Of a stretch of 6,963 nt of DNA, positions 1 through 6,729 are shown in pieces (the stretch's first letter is position 1; each line of letters opens with the position of its first letter). Origin of the DNA: JBHIER01 sp046760705 [NCBI: bacterium] (GTDB taxonomy: Bacteria; JBHIER01; G020348925); contig JBHIER010000180.1 of the NCBI GenBank assembly GCA_046760705.1, positions 1 to 6,963 on the forward strand. The letters run 5' to 3'. The position numbers and the translations under genes are program-made. The notes under the pieces were generated by a model. That model saw only the letters and a list, made by a program, of their open reading frames with translations, was not told the DNA's origin and searched no databases.

Positions 1-1
1 C

Positions 2-757
2 CTCTCATTTGTCACTCTGCTGGCCGCCCTCACTCTCATGGTGGTATTCTGGAGGTCTATTCTGCGGAAGGTGGGGTATCATCTGGGCCTGAACAGGTCG
101 TGGAAGATATGGTTCATCTCAAACCTGGGCCGTTACGTCCCAGGCAAAGTGTGGCAGATTATGGGCATGGTTTACCTGTGTGAAAGGGAGAACATCCCCA
201 AGATCGCCACCACCACGAGTGTGGTGATGGCCCAGGCCTGGTCGATCATTTCTGCCTTTATCCTGATGGGGGGCTATCTGCTTGTGGCCCGTAGCCTGGC
301 GTTGCCTCGTTTCCCTTTCCTCTTCATCCTCTTCATCCCCGTCGGTTTTATCCTCATCTATCCGCCAATTTTGGAGAGGCTGATCAATGGGCTTCTGAAA
401 AGATTGAAGAGAGAGCCGATCCGTCTGCACATGACCTTTGGTGACAGCCTCGGTTTTTTAGCCCTGTACTTTTTCGGTTGGATCGTCTACGGAGTCGCAT
501 TTTCCGCTTTTGTCTTCTCAGTCCATGCCATGCCGCTGAGCACGGTGCCGGCCATCGTCTGCATCTTTGCCGTATCGTACACCCTCGGTTTTCTTTTCAT
601 TGTCACCCCAGGCGGATTGGGGGTCCGAGAGGGCCTTCTGGCAGCCCTTCTCAGCGCTTACATGCCGCTGCCCATCGCCACGGTCATCTCTCTGCTGTCC
701 CGGATCTGGTTCACGGCCGGAGAGATGCTCTGCCTCGGCCTGGCTTTGAAGAGATGA
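2..757 (+). CDS. Flippase-like integral membrane protein, LPG synthase TM family (PF03706-like), 5' truncated
   Basis: The reading frame is open to the left edge, so the N-terminus lies outside the window. An in-frame ATG at 38 is internal, because the codons before it (2-37) continue a hydrophobic helix. Family proteins are usually 300-350 residues and about 251 are visible. Two hallmarks of the family are present: the NLGRYVPGKVWQ motif (122-157) and TPGGLGVREG (605-634) between hydrophobic helices near the C-terminus. Several further membrane helices lie between them. Relatives include the N-terminal half of MprF and archaeal AglD-type proteins, and they are generally linked to lipid or lipid-linked sugar translocation or transfer. 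The exact substrate cannot be read from sequence. The stop is 9 bases before the YfhO-like gene, which suggests cotranscription with a glycan pathway. A role moving a polyprenyl-linked sugar is inference. The family call is firm, the function is not. Confidence 0.88.
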   Translation, partial: LSFVTLLAALTLMVVFWRSILRKVGYHLGLNRSWKIWFISNLGRYVPGKVWQIMGMVYLCERENIPKIATTTSVVMAQAWSIISAFILMGGYLLVARSLALPRFPFLFILFIPVGFILIYPPILERLINGLLKRLKREPIRLHMTFGDSLGFLALYFFGWIVYGVAFSAFVFSVHAMPLSTVPAIVCIFAVSYTLGFLFIVTPGGLGVREGLLAALLSAYMPLPIATVISLLSRIWFTAGEMLCLGLALKR

Positions 758-766
758 GATCTCTAA

Positions 767-3262
767 ATGAGGATTGAGGGGAAGGTGTCCAGAAGGAAGT
801 CGAAGAGAGGCAAAGAGAGAGGAAGGGAGAGAAGAGGCCGGCATCCTGCTGCCCCTGGGCCAACCCGTGGGGTGCTCCACCCCCAATCGCGGACTTTTGA
901 TCTGCTCATCATCGGCCTGTACCTCCTTCTGGTCGTCGTCCTCTTCAGAGAGTTTCTCTTCTCCAACACCATGCTCTTCGGGACAGATTCGATCCCTTCC
1001 GGGGTCTTTTTCCGAGGGATGTATCGGGATTTTGTGCGCCAGTATCATGGCCTCCCGCGCTGGGATCCGTATATTCTCGGTGGCCTGCCCTTCATCGACG
1101 CCATGCACGGCGACACCTTCTATCCGACCTCTCTGCTCAAATTCTTCATGCCCCTGCACCGGGCCATGGGCTTGAAGCTCGTTCTGCACGTCTTTCTGGC
1201 CGGGCTGTTCATGTATCTCTTTCTGAAGACCTTGAAGCTGAACAGATACGCGGCTGCCTTCGGCGGTCTGGGCTACATGTTCGCCTCGGTCTTCGTCTCT
1301 CTGGTCTATGCCGGACACGATGCCAAAATGTTCATCATCGCCCTTCTGCCCCTCGTCTTTTCTCTCCTTGAGCGCGGTTTTGAAACGAAGAGGCTCTTCT
1401 ACTTTATCATGTTGGGCGGAGCAATTGGTTTACTCATTCTGAGCTCTCACGTTCAAATGGCCTATTTCGCCCTCTGGGGCGTCGGGCTCTATCTTCTGTT
1501 CCGACTGGCGCTCATCTGCAAAGAGAACAAGGAACCGCGAAGAGTTGTCGGGAAGATCTTTGTCTATTTTATCCTGGCCATCGTTATTGGGCTCGGATTC
1601 GGACTGGTTCAACTGCTCCCTTCCTACGTCTACGTCCACAACTACTCGGTGCGCGAGCAAAAGACCGGCTTCGACCACGCCACCTCCTGGTCGTTGCACG
1701 CGGAAGAGATCGGATCTCTCGTTGTTCCCGAATTTGCAGGGGATAATGTGAACCGCAACAACACCTACTGGGGTCGCAACCCCTTCAAGCTGAACACCGA
1801 ATATGTGGGGCTCGTTTCCCTCATCTTCGCCGCCTTTGCTCTCCTTGTGATTCGCACAAAGCGCATCATCTTCTTTTCGATCATTGCTCTGCTGGCGGTC
1901 GTGTACGGATTGGGAGGTGATACCCCCATCTTCTATCTCTTTTACTATCTCGTTCCGGGGGTGAAGATCTTCCGCGGGCCGTCGATGATCATGTTCCTCT
2001 TCTCCTTTGCAATCTGCCTCATGGGGGCTGTCGGTTTCCATTCCCTGGTGGAGCATTCCTTTGAGAAAAAGAGACAGGAGAAGGTGGCCAGAGGGCTGAC
2101 AGCGGCCTGCGGAGCAGTTTTGGTGTTGGGTATCCTGCTCTCTCTGATGAAGTCTGGCCTCTTCTCTCTCTGGGCCAGCACGGTGTACACAGAAATGACC
2201 CCCCAGAAACACGACGCCATGCTGGCCAATATGGACCGGTTTGTGACCGGGCTTTGGATCGCAGTCTTCCTCTTCCTGGCCAGCAGTGGGCTCATCTGGG
2301 CCAGATTGAAAGGGAAAATCTCATCACTTGCCTTTCTCGGCCTCGTCGTTCCCCTCGTCCTCATCGATACCTGGCGGATCGATGCCCAATTCATCAAGGC
2401 GGTTGATCCGAAGGTCTATCTGGGGAGGGACAGAACGATCAACTTTCTGCAACAGATGGGGGGAAAAGATGATCCCTTTCGAGTCTTCCCTGTGGGACGG
2501 GCATACGGAGAGAATGTGCTCGGTGTCCATCGCATCGAATCGGTCACAGGCTTCCACGACAACGAACTGAAGTGGTTCAACGGGTTCACAAGGAGGGATC
2601 GGCGAAATCTGATCATGTCCCCCTTCATGAACCTTCTTAATGTCAGGTACGTGCTTTGGGATCCCAGAGAGAAGGCGTTTCAGAGATACTTCGATCAAAT
2701 GGAAAAGGCGGGGCGTTTGAGAATGGTCTTCGACGGCGGGCGGGTAAGAGTTTACGAAAACACAGGCGCACTGCCCAGGGCCTGGGTGGCCTCTCAGTAC
2801 GAGGTGATGAAGGGTGAGCAGGTGCTGGAGCGATTGGCCGATCCGACCTTCGACTACCGGAACACGGTTCTTTTAGAAGAAGATCCCGGGGTTGAGATGG
2901 GCGGAGCCGATACCCTCGGTGTCGGCCAGGTGGATGGGATCGAATATGTGGGCAACCGCATTGAGATTCGGGTGATCATGAACCGCCCCGGTTTTCTCGT
3001 TTTGAGCGACAACTACTTCCCCTACTGGCACGCCTGGGTGGATGGGCAAGAGTCAAAGATTTATAAAGCGGATTATACATTGCGGGCGGTGTGGCTTGAT
3101 GAAGGGGAGCATTTAATTGAATTCAGCTATAGATCCCGGCCCTTTAAAATTGGGCTGTGGTCCGCCTGTCTGACCGCCCTGTTCTTGCTGGGCGCGGTGG
3201 TGGTAGAAATAAATAGACGCCTTAGGAAAAAAACGGTGAAAAATAGCAGAGCTAAGGCTTGA
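767..3262 (+). CDS. YfhO-family multi-pass membrane protein, probable lipid-linked-sugar glycosyltransferase
   Basis: This 831-residue protein has the layout of the YfhO family (PF09586-like). A first membrane helix lies at about residues 44-65. An extracytoplasmic loop follows, with GTD at 72-74, then RWDPYILGGLPF at 98-109 and D116 just before YP. Many helices follow up to about residue 530. A soluble region spans about 537-790 and includes SDNYFPYWHAWVDG (747-760). A last helix at about 793-815 precedes a basic tail. Bacillus and Listeria YfhO proteins transfer GlcNAc from undecaprenyl phosphate onto lipoteichoic acid outside the membrane, so a similar GT-C-like role is likely here; donor and acceptor are unknown. 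The ATG at 767 has only a weak GAGAT upstream. A GTG at 785, just after GAGGGG, is an alternative start. The first 43 residues are unusually basic. GC content falls in the last 200 bases, towards the MNT/HEPN block. Confidence 0.88.
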   Translation: MRIEGKVSRRKSKRGKERGRERRGRHPAAPGPTRGVLHPQSRTFDLLIIGLYLLLVVVLFREFLFSNTMLFGTDSIPSGVFFRGMYRDFVRQYHGLPRWDPYILGGLPFIDAMHGDTFYPTSLLKFFMPLHRAMGLKLVLHVFLAGLFMYLFLKTLKLNRYAAAFGGLGYMFASVFVSLVYAGHDAKMFIIALLPLVFSLLERGFETKRLFYFIMLGGAIGLLILSSHVQMAYFALWGVGLYLLFRLALICKENKEPRRVVGKIFVYFILAIVIGLGFGLVQLLPSYVYVHNYSVREQKTGFDHATSWSLHAEEIGSLVVPEFAGDNVNRNNTYWGRNPFKLNTEYVGLVSLIFAAFALLVIRTKRIIFFSIIALLAVVYGLGGDTPIFYLFYYLVPGVKIFRGPSMIMFLFSFAICLMGAVGFHSLVEHSFEKKRQEKVARGLTAACGAVLVLGILLSLMKSGLFSLWASTVYTEMTPQKHDAMLANMDRFVTGLWIAVFLFLASSGLIWARLKGKISSLAFLGLVVPLVLIDTWRIDAQFIKAVDPKVYLGRDRTINFLQQMGGKDDPFRVFPVGRAYGENVLGVHRIESVTGFHDNELKWFNGFTRRDRRNLIMSPFMNLLNVRYVLWDPREKAFQRYFDQMEKAGRLRMVFDGGRVRVYENTGALPRAWVASQYEVMKGEQVLERLADPTFDYRNTVLLEEDPGVEMGGADTLGVGQVDGIEYVGNRIEIRVIMNRPGFLVLSDNYFPYWHAWVDGQESKIYKADYTLRAVWLDEGEHLIEFSYRSRPFKIGLWSACLTALFLLGAVVVEINRRLRKKTVKNSRAKA
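812..837 (+). other. Uninterrupted 26-base purine tract in the 5' coding region of the YfhO-like gene
   Basis: Every base from 812 to 837 is A or G. The purine bias extends back to about 774 with only a few pyrimidines. It encodes part of the Lys/Arg/Glu/Gly-rich cytoplasmic tail ahead of the first membrane helix. The tract could simply reflect that codon content. Confidence 0.7.
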
Positions 3263-3269
3263 AAGGGAT

Positions 3270-3992
3270 ATGGAAAAAAGTAAATCAAGAGCAGTGGAGA
3301 GTTTTGTGGCGGAGCTACAGGGACGCCTTGGTGAGAAAATACGGGCGATCTATCTATTTGGCAGCACCGCTAAAGGGACAGACGTCCCCGAGAGCGATAT
3401 TGATCTGTTGGTTGTATATTCTGGCGTAAACGAACGGGCTCTCTTAGAAGTTGCAAGCCAGATAAGCTTCAAAATTGTCTGCGAGCTTGGGGAACTGATT
3501 CAAACAGTCCCAATGTCGAAGGAGGAATTTGAGGAATCTCTGGGGCGTTCACCTTTTCTCTGGGAGGTGCTGGAGTTTGGTCAGCCTATCTTTACAAAGA
3601 TGACCGAAACTGAATGGGAGTTAGATTTTGGAGATTATTTGGAATTGGCAAGAGAGTTTCTCGAATATGCGAAAGACGCTCTGAAGGATGGTAAACTTCG
3701 ATTAGCTATCGATACTGGGTATAATGCCAGCGAACTATTGGCCAAGGCAATGATTATTAGCACTGGTAACAGCTTAGCCTCTTCCCATGGAGGGATTGTA
3801 GGTCAGTTTGGAAAACTTTTTGTTTTGACCAGTCGACTCGACGCCCATTTTGGACGCGATCTTAATTTGAGCCTTGATTTACGGGGCAAAGCCCGTTATA
3901 AACCTCGGTCTCAACTAAGTAAGCAAGACGCGGAGTTCGTGATAGACCTGGCTGAGAAACTTTTGACAATCGCAGAAAAGCTGCTGAGATGA
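3270..3992 (+). CDS. Fused nucleotidyltransferase (MNT) - HEPN domain protein
   Basis: This 240-residue protein carries a minimal nucleotidyltransferase domain (about 1-110) joined to a HEPN domain (about 118-240). The MNT signature is complete: G31-S32 followed by D43-x-D45, with E75 a plausible third metal ligand. The FLWEVLEFGQPIF stretch (96-108) is typical of the end of MNT domains. The C-terminal half is helical and resembles the UPF0332-type HEPN group, with S172-H173-G-G, a GQFGKLF run (178-184) and R205-G-K-A-R-Y210. The canonical R-X4-6-H RNase motif is absent; the closest is R189-L-D-A-H193, which has three intervening residues. Known MNT/HEPN pairs are toxin-antitoxin modules in which the MNT protein AMPylates the HEPN RNase. 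Whether this copy is such a module is uncertain. The ATG follows AAAGGG closely (two bases), so the start is tentative; GTG 3294 is an alternative. The 3' end overlaps the next gene by 4 bases (ATGA). Base composition is more AT-rich than in the flanking glycan genes. Confidence 0.85.
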   Translation: MEKSKSRAVESFVAELQGRLGEKIRAIYLFGSTAKGTDVPESDIDLLVVYSGVNERALLEVASQISFKIVCELGELIQTVPMSKEEFEESLGRSPFLWEVLEFGQPIFTKMTETEWELDFGDYLELAREFLEYAKDALKDGKLRLAIDTGYNASELLAKAMIISTGNSLASSHGGIVGQFGKLFVLTSRLDAHFGRDLNLSLDLRGKARYKPRSQLSKQDAEFVIDLAEKLLTIAEKLLR

Positions 3993-4474
3993 TGTCGGAC
4001 AAAAGGCAGATCGGGAAAGAGGATATTAAAAAAGCTCTTCTCTCAAAGAGGAATTATCTTGAGGAGGTTCTGGCCATAGGTATCTTCGGATCTCTGGCCA
4101 GAGGCGATTTTGGGGAGCGAAGTGACATTGATGTCTTTGTAGTTATTAAGGACGAGGATGACAGAGGCGAGGAGACGGATATCAAGTGGTATTTCAGAGT
4201 GAAGGAACTCTTGAAGAATTTTAGAAGAGACGTCACAGTTCTTGTTTACACCCCTGATAGTCTGAAAGCTGTTCCAACCTGGCACACTCTAAGGATGGCT
4301 AAGGAAGGGCTGTGCTTTTATGATAAAGGTGGGATTAAAAATATATTCGATGCCATTGTAGCTGAGGCCAAAAAAGTGGGACTGGTCGAGAAAAGATTTG
4401 GTCGGAAGAAGGTGTGGACGATGAATAGACTTCTCGAACCCGGAGAGATCATCGAGGTGAGATTGGAAAAATGA
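3989..4474 (+). CDS. Stand-alone MNT-type nucleotidyltransferase domain protein
   Basis: This 161-residue protein shows the MNT active site: G34-S35 in GIFGSLARGDFG, then S45-D46-I-D48, with D81 of RRDVTVLV as the likely third carboxylate. All three catalytic positions are therefore intact and the enzyme could transfer a nucleotide, by family analogy to a HEPN partner. The C-terminal part (about 105-161), with GLCFYDKGG and LEPGEIIEV, resembles tails of MNT proteins common in archaea and candidate phyla; this is a recalled resemblance, not a search result. The start ATG overlaps the stop of the fused MNT-HEPN gene (ATGA). A second ATG follows directly at 3992, and no clear Shine-Dalgarno is seen, so translational coupling is likely. 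The 3' end overlaps the HEPN gene by another ATGA, which makes the HEPN protein its natural partner. The annotation of the domain is secure, the biological role is not. Confidence 0.86.
   Translation: MMSDKRQIGKEDIKKALLSKRNYLEEVLAIGIFGSLARGDFGERSDIDVFVVIKDEDDRGEETDIKWYFRVKELLKNFRRDVTVLVYTPDSLKAVPTWHTLRMAKEGLCFYDKGGIKNIFDAIVAEAKKVGLVEKRFGRKKVWTMNRLLEPGEIIEVRLEK
4454..4460 (+). promoter_or_regulatory. Shine-Dalgarno site for the HEPN gene
   Basis: GAGGTGA matches the anti-Shine-Dalgarno sequence well and ends 10 bases before the ATG at 4471. It lies inside the 3' end of the MNT gene. It supports this start and gives the HEPN gene its own ribosome loading in addition to coupling. Confidence 0.6.
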
Positions 4475-4944
4475 GAAACGCTGATGAGCCACGAAGGTGG
4501 CTGAAAGACGCCCGGGCCTGTTTGGAGACAGCGAGAAGAGATTTCAAAGCCAAGGATTTCCGGGCCACTGTCCAGAACGGGCAGCTTGCAGTGGAACTTT
4601 CTGCTAAAGCTCTCATAGCATGTTTTAGTGAGCCCGAGTGGGTCCACGATCCCTCGGGGCAGCTTCTAAGTGTCGCCGAAATATACAAAAGCAAGATTGA
4701 AAAAGTTTTTGGCGTTGGGATAGTTGAGGAGTTGAAACTTCTGGCCAAGGGTGTTAAAGAGATCTCTCCCTGGCATGGATTTTCAATCTACGGGAGAAGA
4801 ACCAGAGAGGGTTGGGTCTCGGCCGTTGATATTTGCACCGCAGAGAAGGCCGACTGGGCGCTTCAGTCGGCCGAGAGGAGCTTTCGTACCGCCAGCAATT
4901 TTGTCGATCGATGGTTCGAAGGGGAGAGTCAGAGGCGATCCTGA
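4471..4944 (+). CDS. Stand-alone HEPN domain protein
   Basis: This 157-residue, mainly helical protein fits the HEPN fold (PF05168-like). It opens with RRWLKDARACLETARRDF, followed by a second helix QNGQLAVELSAKALIA, the usual start of HEPN domains. Then come WVHDPSGQL, a PWHGFSIYGRRTREGW stretch where relatives often have an R-Y-P/G region, and a final helix ADWALQSAERSFRTASNF. There is no R-X4-6-H motif: neither histidine (in VHDPS and PWHGF) has an arginine 5-7 residues before it. RNase activity of the classical HEPN toxin type is therefore doubtful. The gene overlaps the MNT gene by ATGA and probably forms a complex with that product. Its last 34 bases also encode the start of the RmlD-like reductase in another frame. 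Partner and process are inferred from the family, not shown. Confidence 0.8.
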   Translation: MRNADEPRRWLKDARACLETARRDFKAKDFRATVQNGQLAVELSAKALIACFSEPEWVHDPSGQLLSVAEIYKSKIEKVFGVGIVEELKLLAKGVKEISPWHGFSIYGRRTREGWVSAVDICTAEKADWALQSAERSFRTASNFVDRWFEGESQRRS

Positions 4945-5834
4945 TCACCGGCTGCAGTGGCCTTCTGGGTCAGAAGCTCGCGGCCCAGGCCGCTGAGAGG
5001 TACACGGTGTATGGGGTGGGGTTGCGGCAGCGGTCCCCTGTCCAGGGCCTTCTGCGCCAATATATACAGCTTGATATTACCGATCGCCAGAGCGTCTTAG
5101 AGGCTCTTCAGACCATCCGTCCCGACTGGGTGATCAACACTGCGGCCATGACCGACGTGGACGGTTGTGAGCGGGAGCCACAGCGGGCCTTCGAAGTGAA
5201 CGTGGAGGGCCTGCACCATCTGGCGGACGGGTGCCAACAGTGCGGAGCGAGGCTCGTTCAGCTTTCGTCGGACTACGTTTTCAACGGGCAGTCCGGCCCC
5301 TACGCTGAGGGGGATGAGCCGAACCCCTTGAACGTTTACGGTCGAACGAAGGCAGAATCGGAGCGGTTGCTGCAACAGGGCGGCGCGGAGTACGTGGTCG
5401 TACGCACTGCGGTTCTGTACGGTTTTGCTCCCGTGGCCCGGTCCAATTTTGTGAGCTGGGTATGCAGCAGCCTGAGGAGGGGCGAGAAAATCAGAGTGGC
5501 CACCGATCTCTACGCCAACCCAACTCTGGTTGATGGCCTGGCCAAAGCCATTCTCACCGCCATCGGGAAGGGGGCGAGGGGGGTCTTTCACATGGCCGGG
5601 AGTGAGTGGTTAAGCAGGTACGATTTTGCATTGAAGCTCGCCCACGCCCTTGGACTGGATCACACATTCATCCTCCCGACACCGGCTGCCGAGTTGAACT
5701 TGGACGCTCCCCGTCCCCTGCGGAGCGGACTGAAGACCGACAAGGCCCGGGAGGAATTGGGGCTAACCTTTCTCTCGGTGGAGGATGGGTTGAAGGCGAT
5801 GGCAGAACAGGCAAAGGGATGTAAAAGCGGATAG
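4911..5834 (+). CDS. RmlD-like NAD(P)-dependent sugar reductase (dTDP-4-dehydrorhamnose reductase family)
   Basis: From the ATG at 4911 this is a 307-residue extended short-chain dehydrogenase. It has the Rossmann motif TGCSGLLG (13-20), LDITD (54-58), NTAAMTDVDGCE (76-87), the SSDYVF motif (119-124) with GPYAEGDEPNPLN (129-141), and the catalytic Y143-x-x-x-K147. These are hallmarks of RmlD, which reduces dTDP-4-keto-rhamnose to dTDP-rhamnose, and its length is close to the family's usual 290-300. No other rml gene is visible, so the true substrate could be another nucleotide-linked or lipid-linked keto sugar. The frame stays open upstream to a TTG at 4833, but that extension adds no family sequence. 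The ATG has no Shine-Dalgarno and lies 34 bases inside the HEPN gene, so translation probably depends on ribosomes finishing HEPN. It ends 10 bases before the UbiA-type gene. Confidence 0.85.
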   Translation: MVRRGESEAILITGCSGLLGQKLAAQAAERYTVYGVGLRQRSPVQGLLRQYIQLDITDRQSVLEALQTIRPDWVINTAAMTDVDGCEREPQRAFEVNVEGLHHLADGCQQCGARLVQLSSDYVFNGQSGPYAEGDEPNPLNVYGRTKAESERLLQQGGAEYVVVRTAVLYGFAPVARSNFVSWVCSSLRRGEKIRVATDLYANPTLVDGLAKAILTAIGKGARGVFHMAGSEWLSRYDFALKLAHALGLDHTFILPTPAAELNLDAPRPLRSGLKTDKAREELGLTFLSVEDGLKAMAEQAKGCKSG

Positions 5835-5837
5835 GAG
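5833..5837 (+). promoter_or_regulatory. Shine-Dalgarno site that sets the start of the UbiA-type gene
   Basis: AGGAG sits 7 bases before ATG 5845 and overlaps the TAG stop of the reductase gene. The upstream in-frame TTG at 5839 is only one base from the site, too close to be used, so ATG 5845 is preferred. Confidence 0.75.
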
Positions 5838-5844
5838 CTTGCGG

Positions 5845-6714
5845 ATGGTTTCGGCCCTCATCATCTCCATGCGGCCCCACCAGTGGACCAAGAATGGCTT
5901 CATCTTTGCCGGACTCGTCTTCTCCCAAAATGTGCTCCATGGGGCTCTTCTTCTGAAGACTCTTGAGGCCTTTTTGGCCTTCTGCCTGCTGACCGGTGGG
6001 GTTTATATCATCAACGATGTGATCGACCTGAAGGAGGACAGAGTCCATCCCCAGAAGAGGACGAGGCCCATCGCCTCAGGCCGGGTAGCAAAGGGCACAG
6101 CCTTTACAGTGGCTGCCCTCCTGGTTATCTTCTCCCTCTTTTTCTCCTTCGTGTTGGACGCTGGCTTCGGGATGACGGCTCTGATCTACTTTCTCCTCAT
6201 GGTGGCCTATTCTCTGTTCCTCAAAAGGGTAGTCATCCTCGACGTTCTGGCCATTTCGGCCGGGTTTATTCTCCGGGTCGTGGCCGGGGCCGTGCTTGTG
6301 GGGGTCCACATCTCCTCGTGGCTGCTCACCTGCACCATCTTCCTCTCGCTCTTCCTGGCCCTGGGCAAGAGGCGGTACGAGCTTGTCACCATGGACCCGG
6401 GCTCAGGGGGTCACCGGCAGGTGATGGAGAGCTACAGCCTCACCTTCGTAGATCAATTGATCGCGGTGGCCGCGGCCTCAACGCTCCTCTCTTACGCGTT
6501 GTACACCATGTCCGCGGCAACGGTGAAAAAATTCGGGTCGGAAAATCTGAGGTTCACAATCCCCTTTGTCGTCTACGGAATATTCCGCTATCTTTATCTC
6601 ATCCACGTGAGGCAGGAGGGGGACAACCCGGGGAAGGTTCTCTTCTCCGACCGACCGCTCTTGATCGATGTGGCCCTGTGGGTGGTGGTGGTGGGGTTGA
6701 TACTGTATGCGTAA
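5845..6714 (+). CDS. UbiA-superfamily prenyltransferase, decaprenyl-phosphate phosphoribosyltransferase-like
   Basis: This 289-residue multi-pass membrane enzyme begins with MRPHQWTKN (9-17), characteristic of the phosphoribosyl branch of the UbiA superfamily. The first Asp-rich motif, N57-D58-x-x-D61-x-x-x-D65-R66, is followed by H68-P-Q-K-R and R74-P-I-A-S-G. The second conserved region runs YSLFLKR (122-128), D133, GFILRVVAGA (140-149) and LGKRRYE (173-179). In mycobacteria the homologue (Rv3806c, UbiA) joins phosphoribose from PRPP to decaprenyl phosphate, the first step to decaprenyl-phosphoryl-arabinose. Here the polyprenyl length and later steps are unknown, and no DprE1/DprE2-like epimerase pair is in view. 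ATG 5845 is chosen over TTG 5839 because AGGAG is spaced 7 bases from it. Its position beside a sugar reductase and YfhO- and PF03706-type membrane proteins supports a lipid-linked sugar pathway. Family is firm; substrate is likely but unproved. Confidence 0.87.
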   Translation: MVSALIISMRPHQWTKNGFIFAGLVFSQNVLHGALLLKTLEAFLAFCLLTGGVYIINDVIDLKEDRVHPQKRTRPIASGRVAKGTAFTVAALLVIFSLFFSFVLDAGFGMTALIYFLLMVAYSLFLKRVVILDVLAISAGFILRVVAGAVLVGVHISSWLLTCTIFLSLFLALGKRRYELVTMDPGSGGHRQVMESYSLTFVDQLIAVAAASTLLSYALYTMSAATVKKFGSENLRFTIPFVVYGIFRYLYLIHVRQEGDNPGKVLFSDRPLLIDVALWVVVVGLILYA

Positions 6715-6729
6715 CGGTTGGATTTTTTT

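Noticed and set aside
518-2212. Long open reading frames on the minus strand opposite the first two genes
   Set aside because: Their products are rich in charged, Gln/His/Gly-laden low-complexity sequence with no family motif, and they lie opposite clearly conserved membrane proteins. They are shadows.
3262-3270. Attachment site or direct repeat flanking the MNT/HEPN block
   Set aside because: I compared the sequence around 3240-3275 with that around 4890-4945 by eye and saw no shared repeat of useful length.
4833-4910. N-terminal extension of the RmlD-like gene from a TTG at 4833
   Set aside because: The added 26 residues do not match the family and fully overlap HEPN coding sequence. ATG 4911 already gives the normal length.
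4904-4911. TCGATCGA palindrome at the start of the RmlD-like gene
   Set aside because: An 8-base palindrome is expected by chance and there is no second copy or other sign of an insertion boundary.
5839-5844. TTG start for the UbiA-type gene
   Set aside because: The AGGAG is only one base away from the TTG but 7 bases from ATG 5845, the usual spacing.
6715-6729. T7 run as a rho-independent terminator after the UbiA-type gene
   Set aside because: No GC-rich hairpin precedes the T run, and a new gene starts directly at its end.
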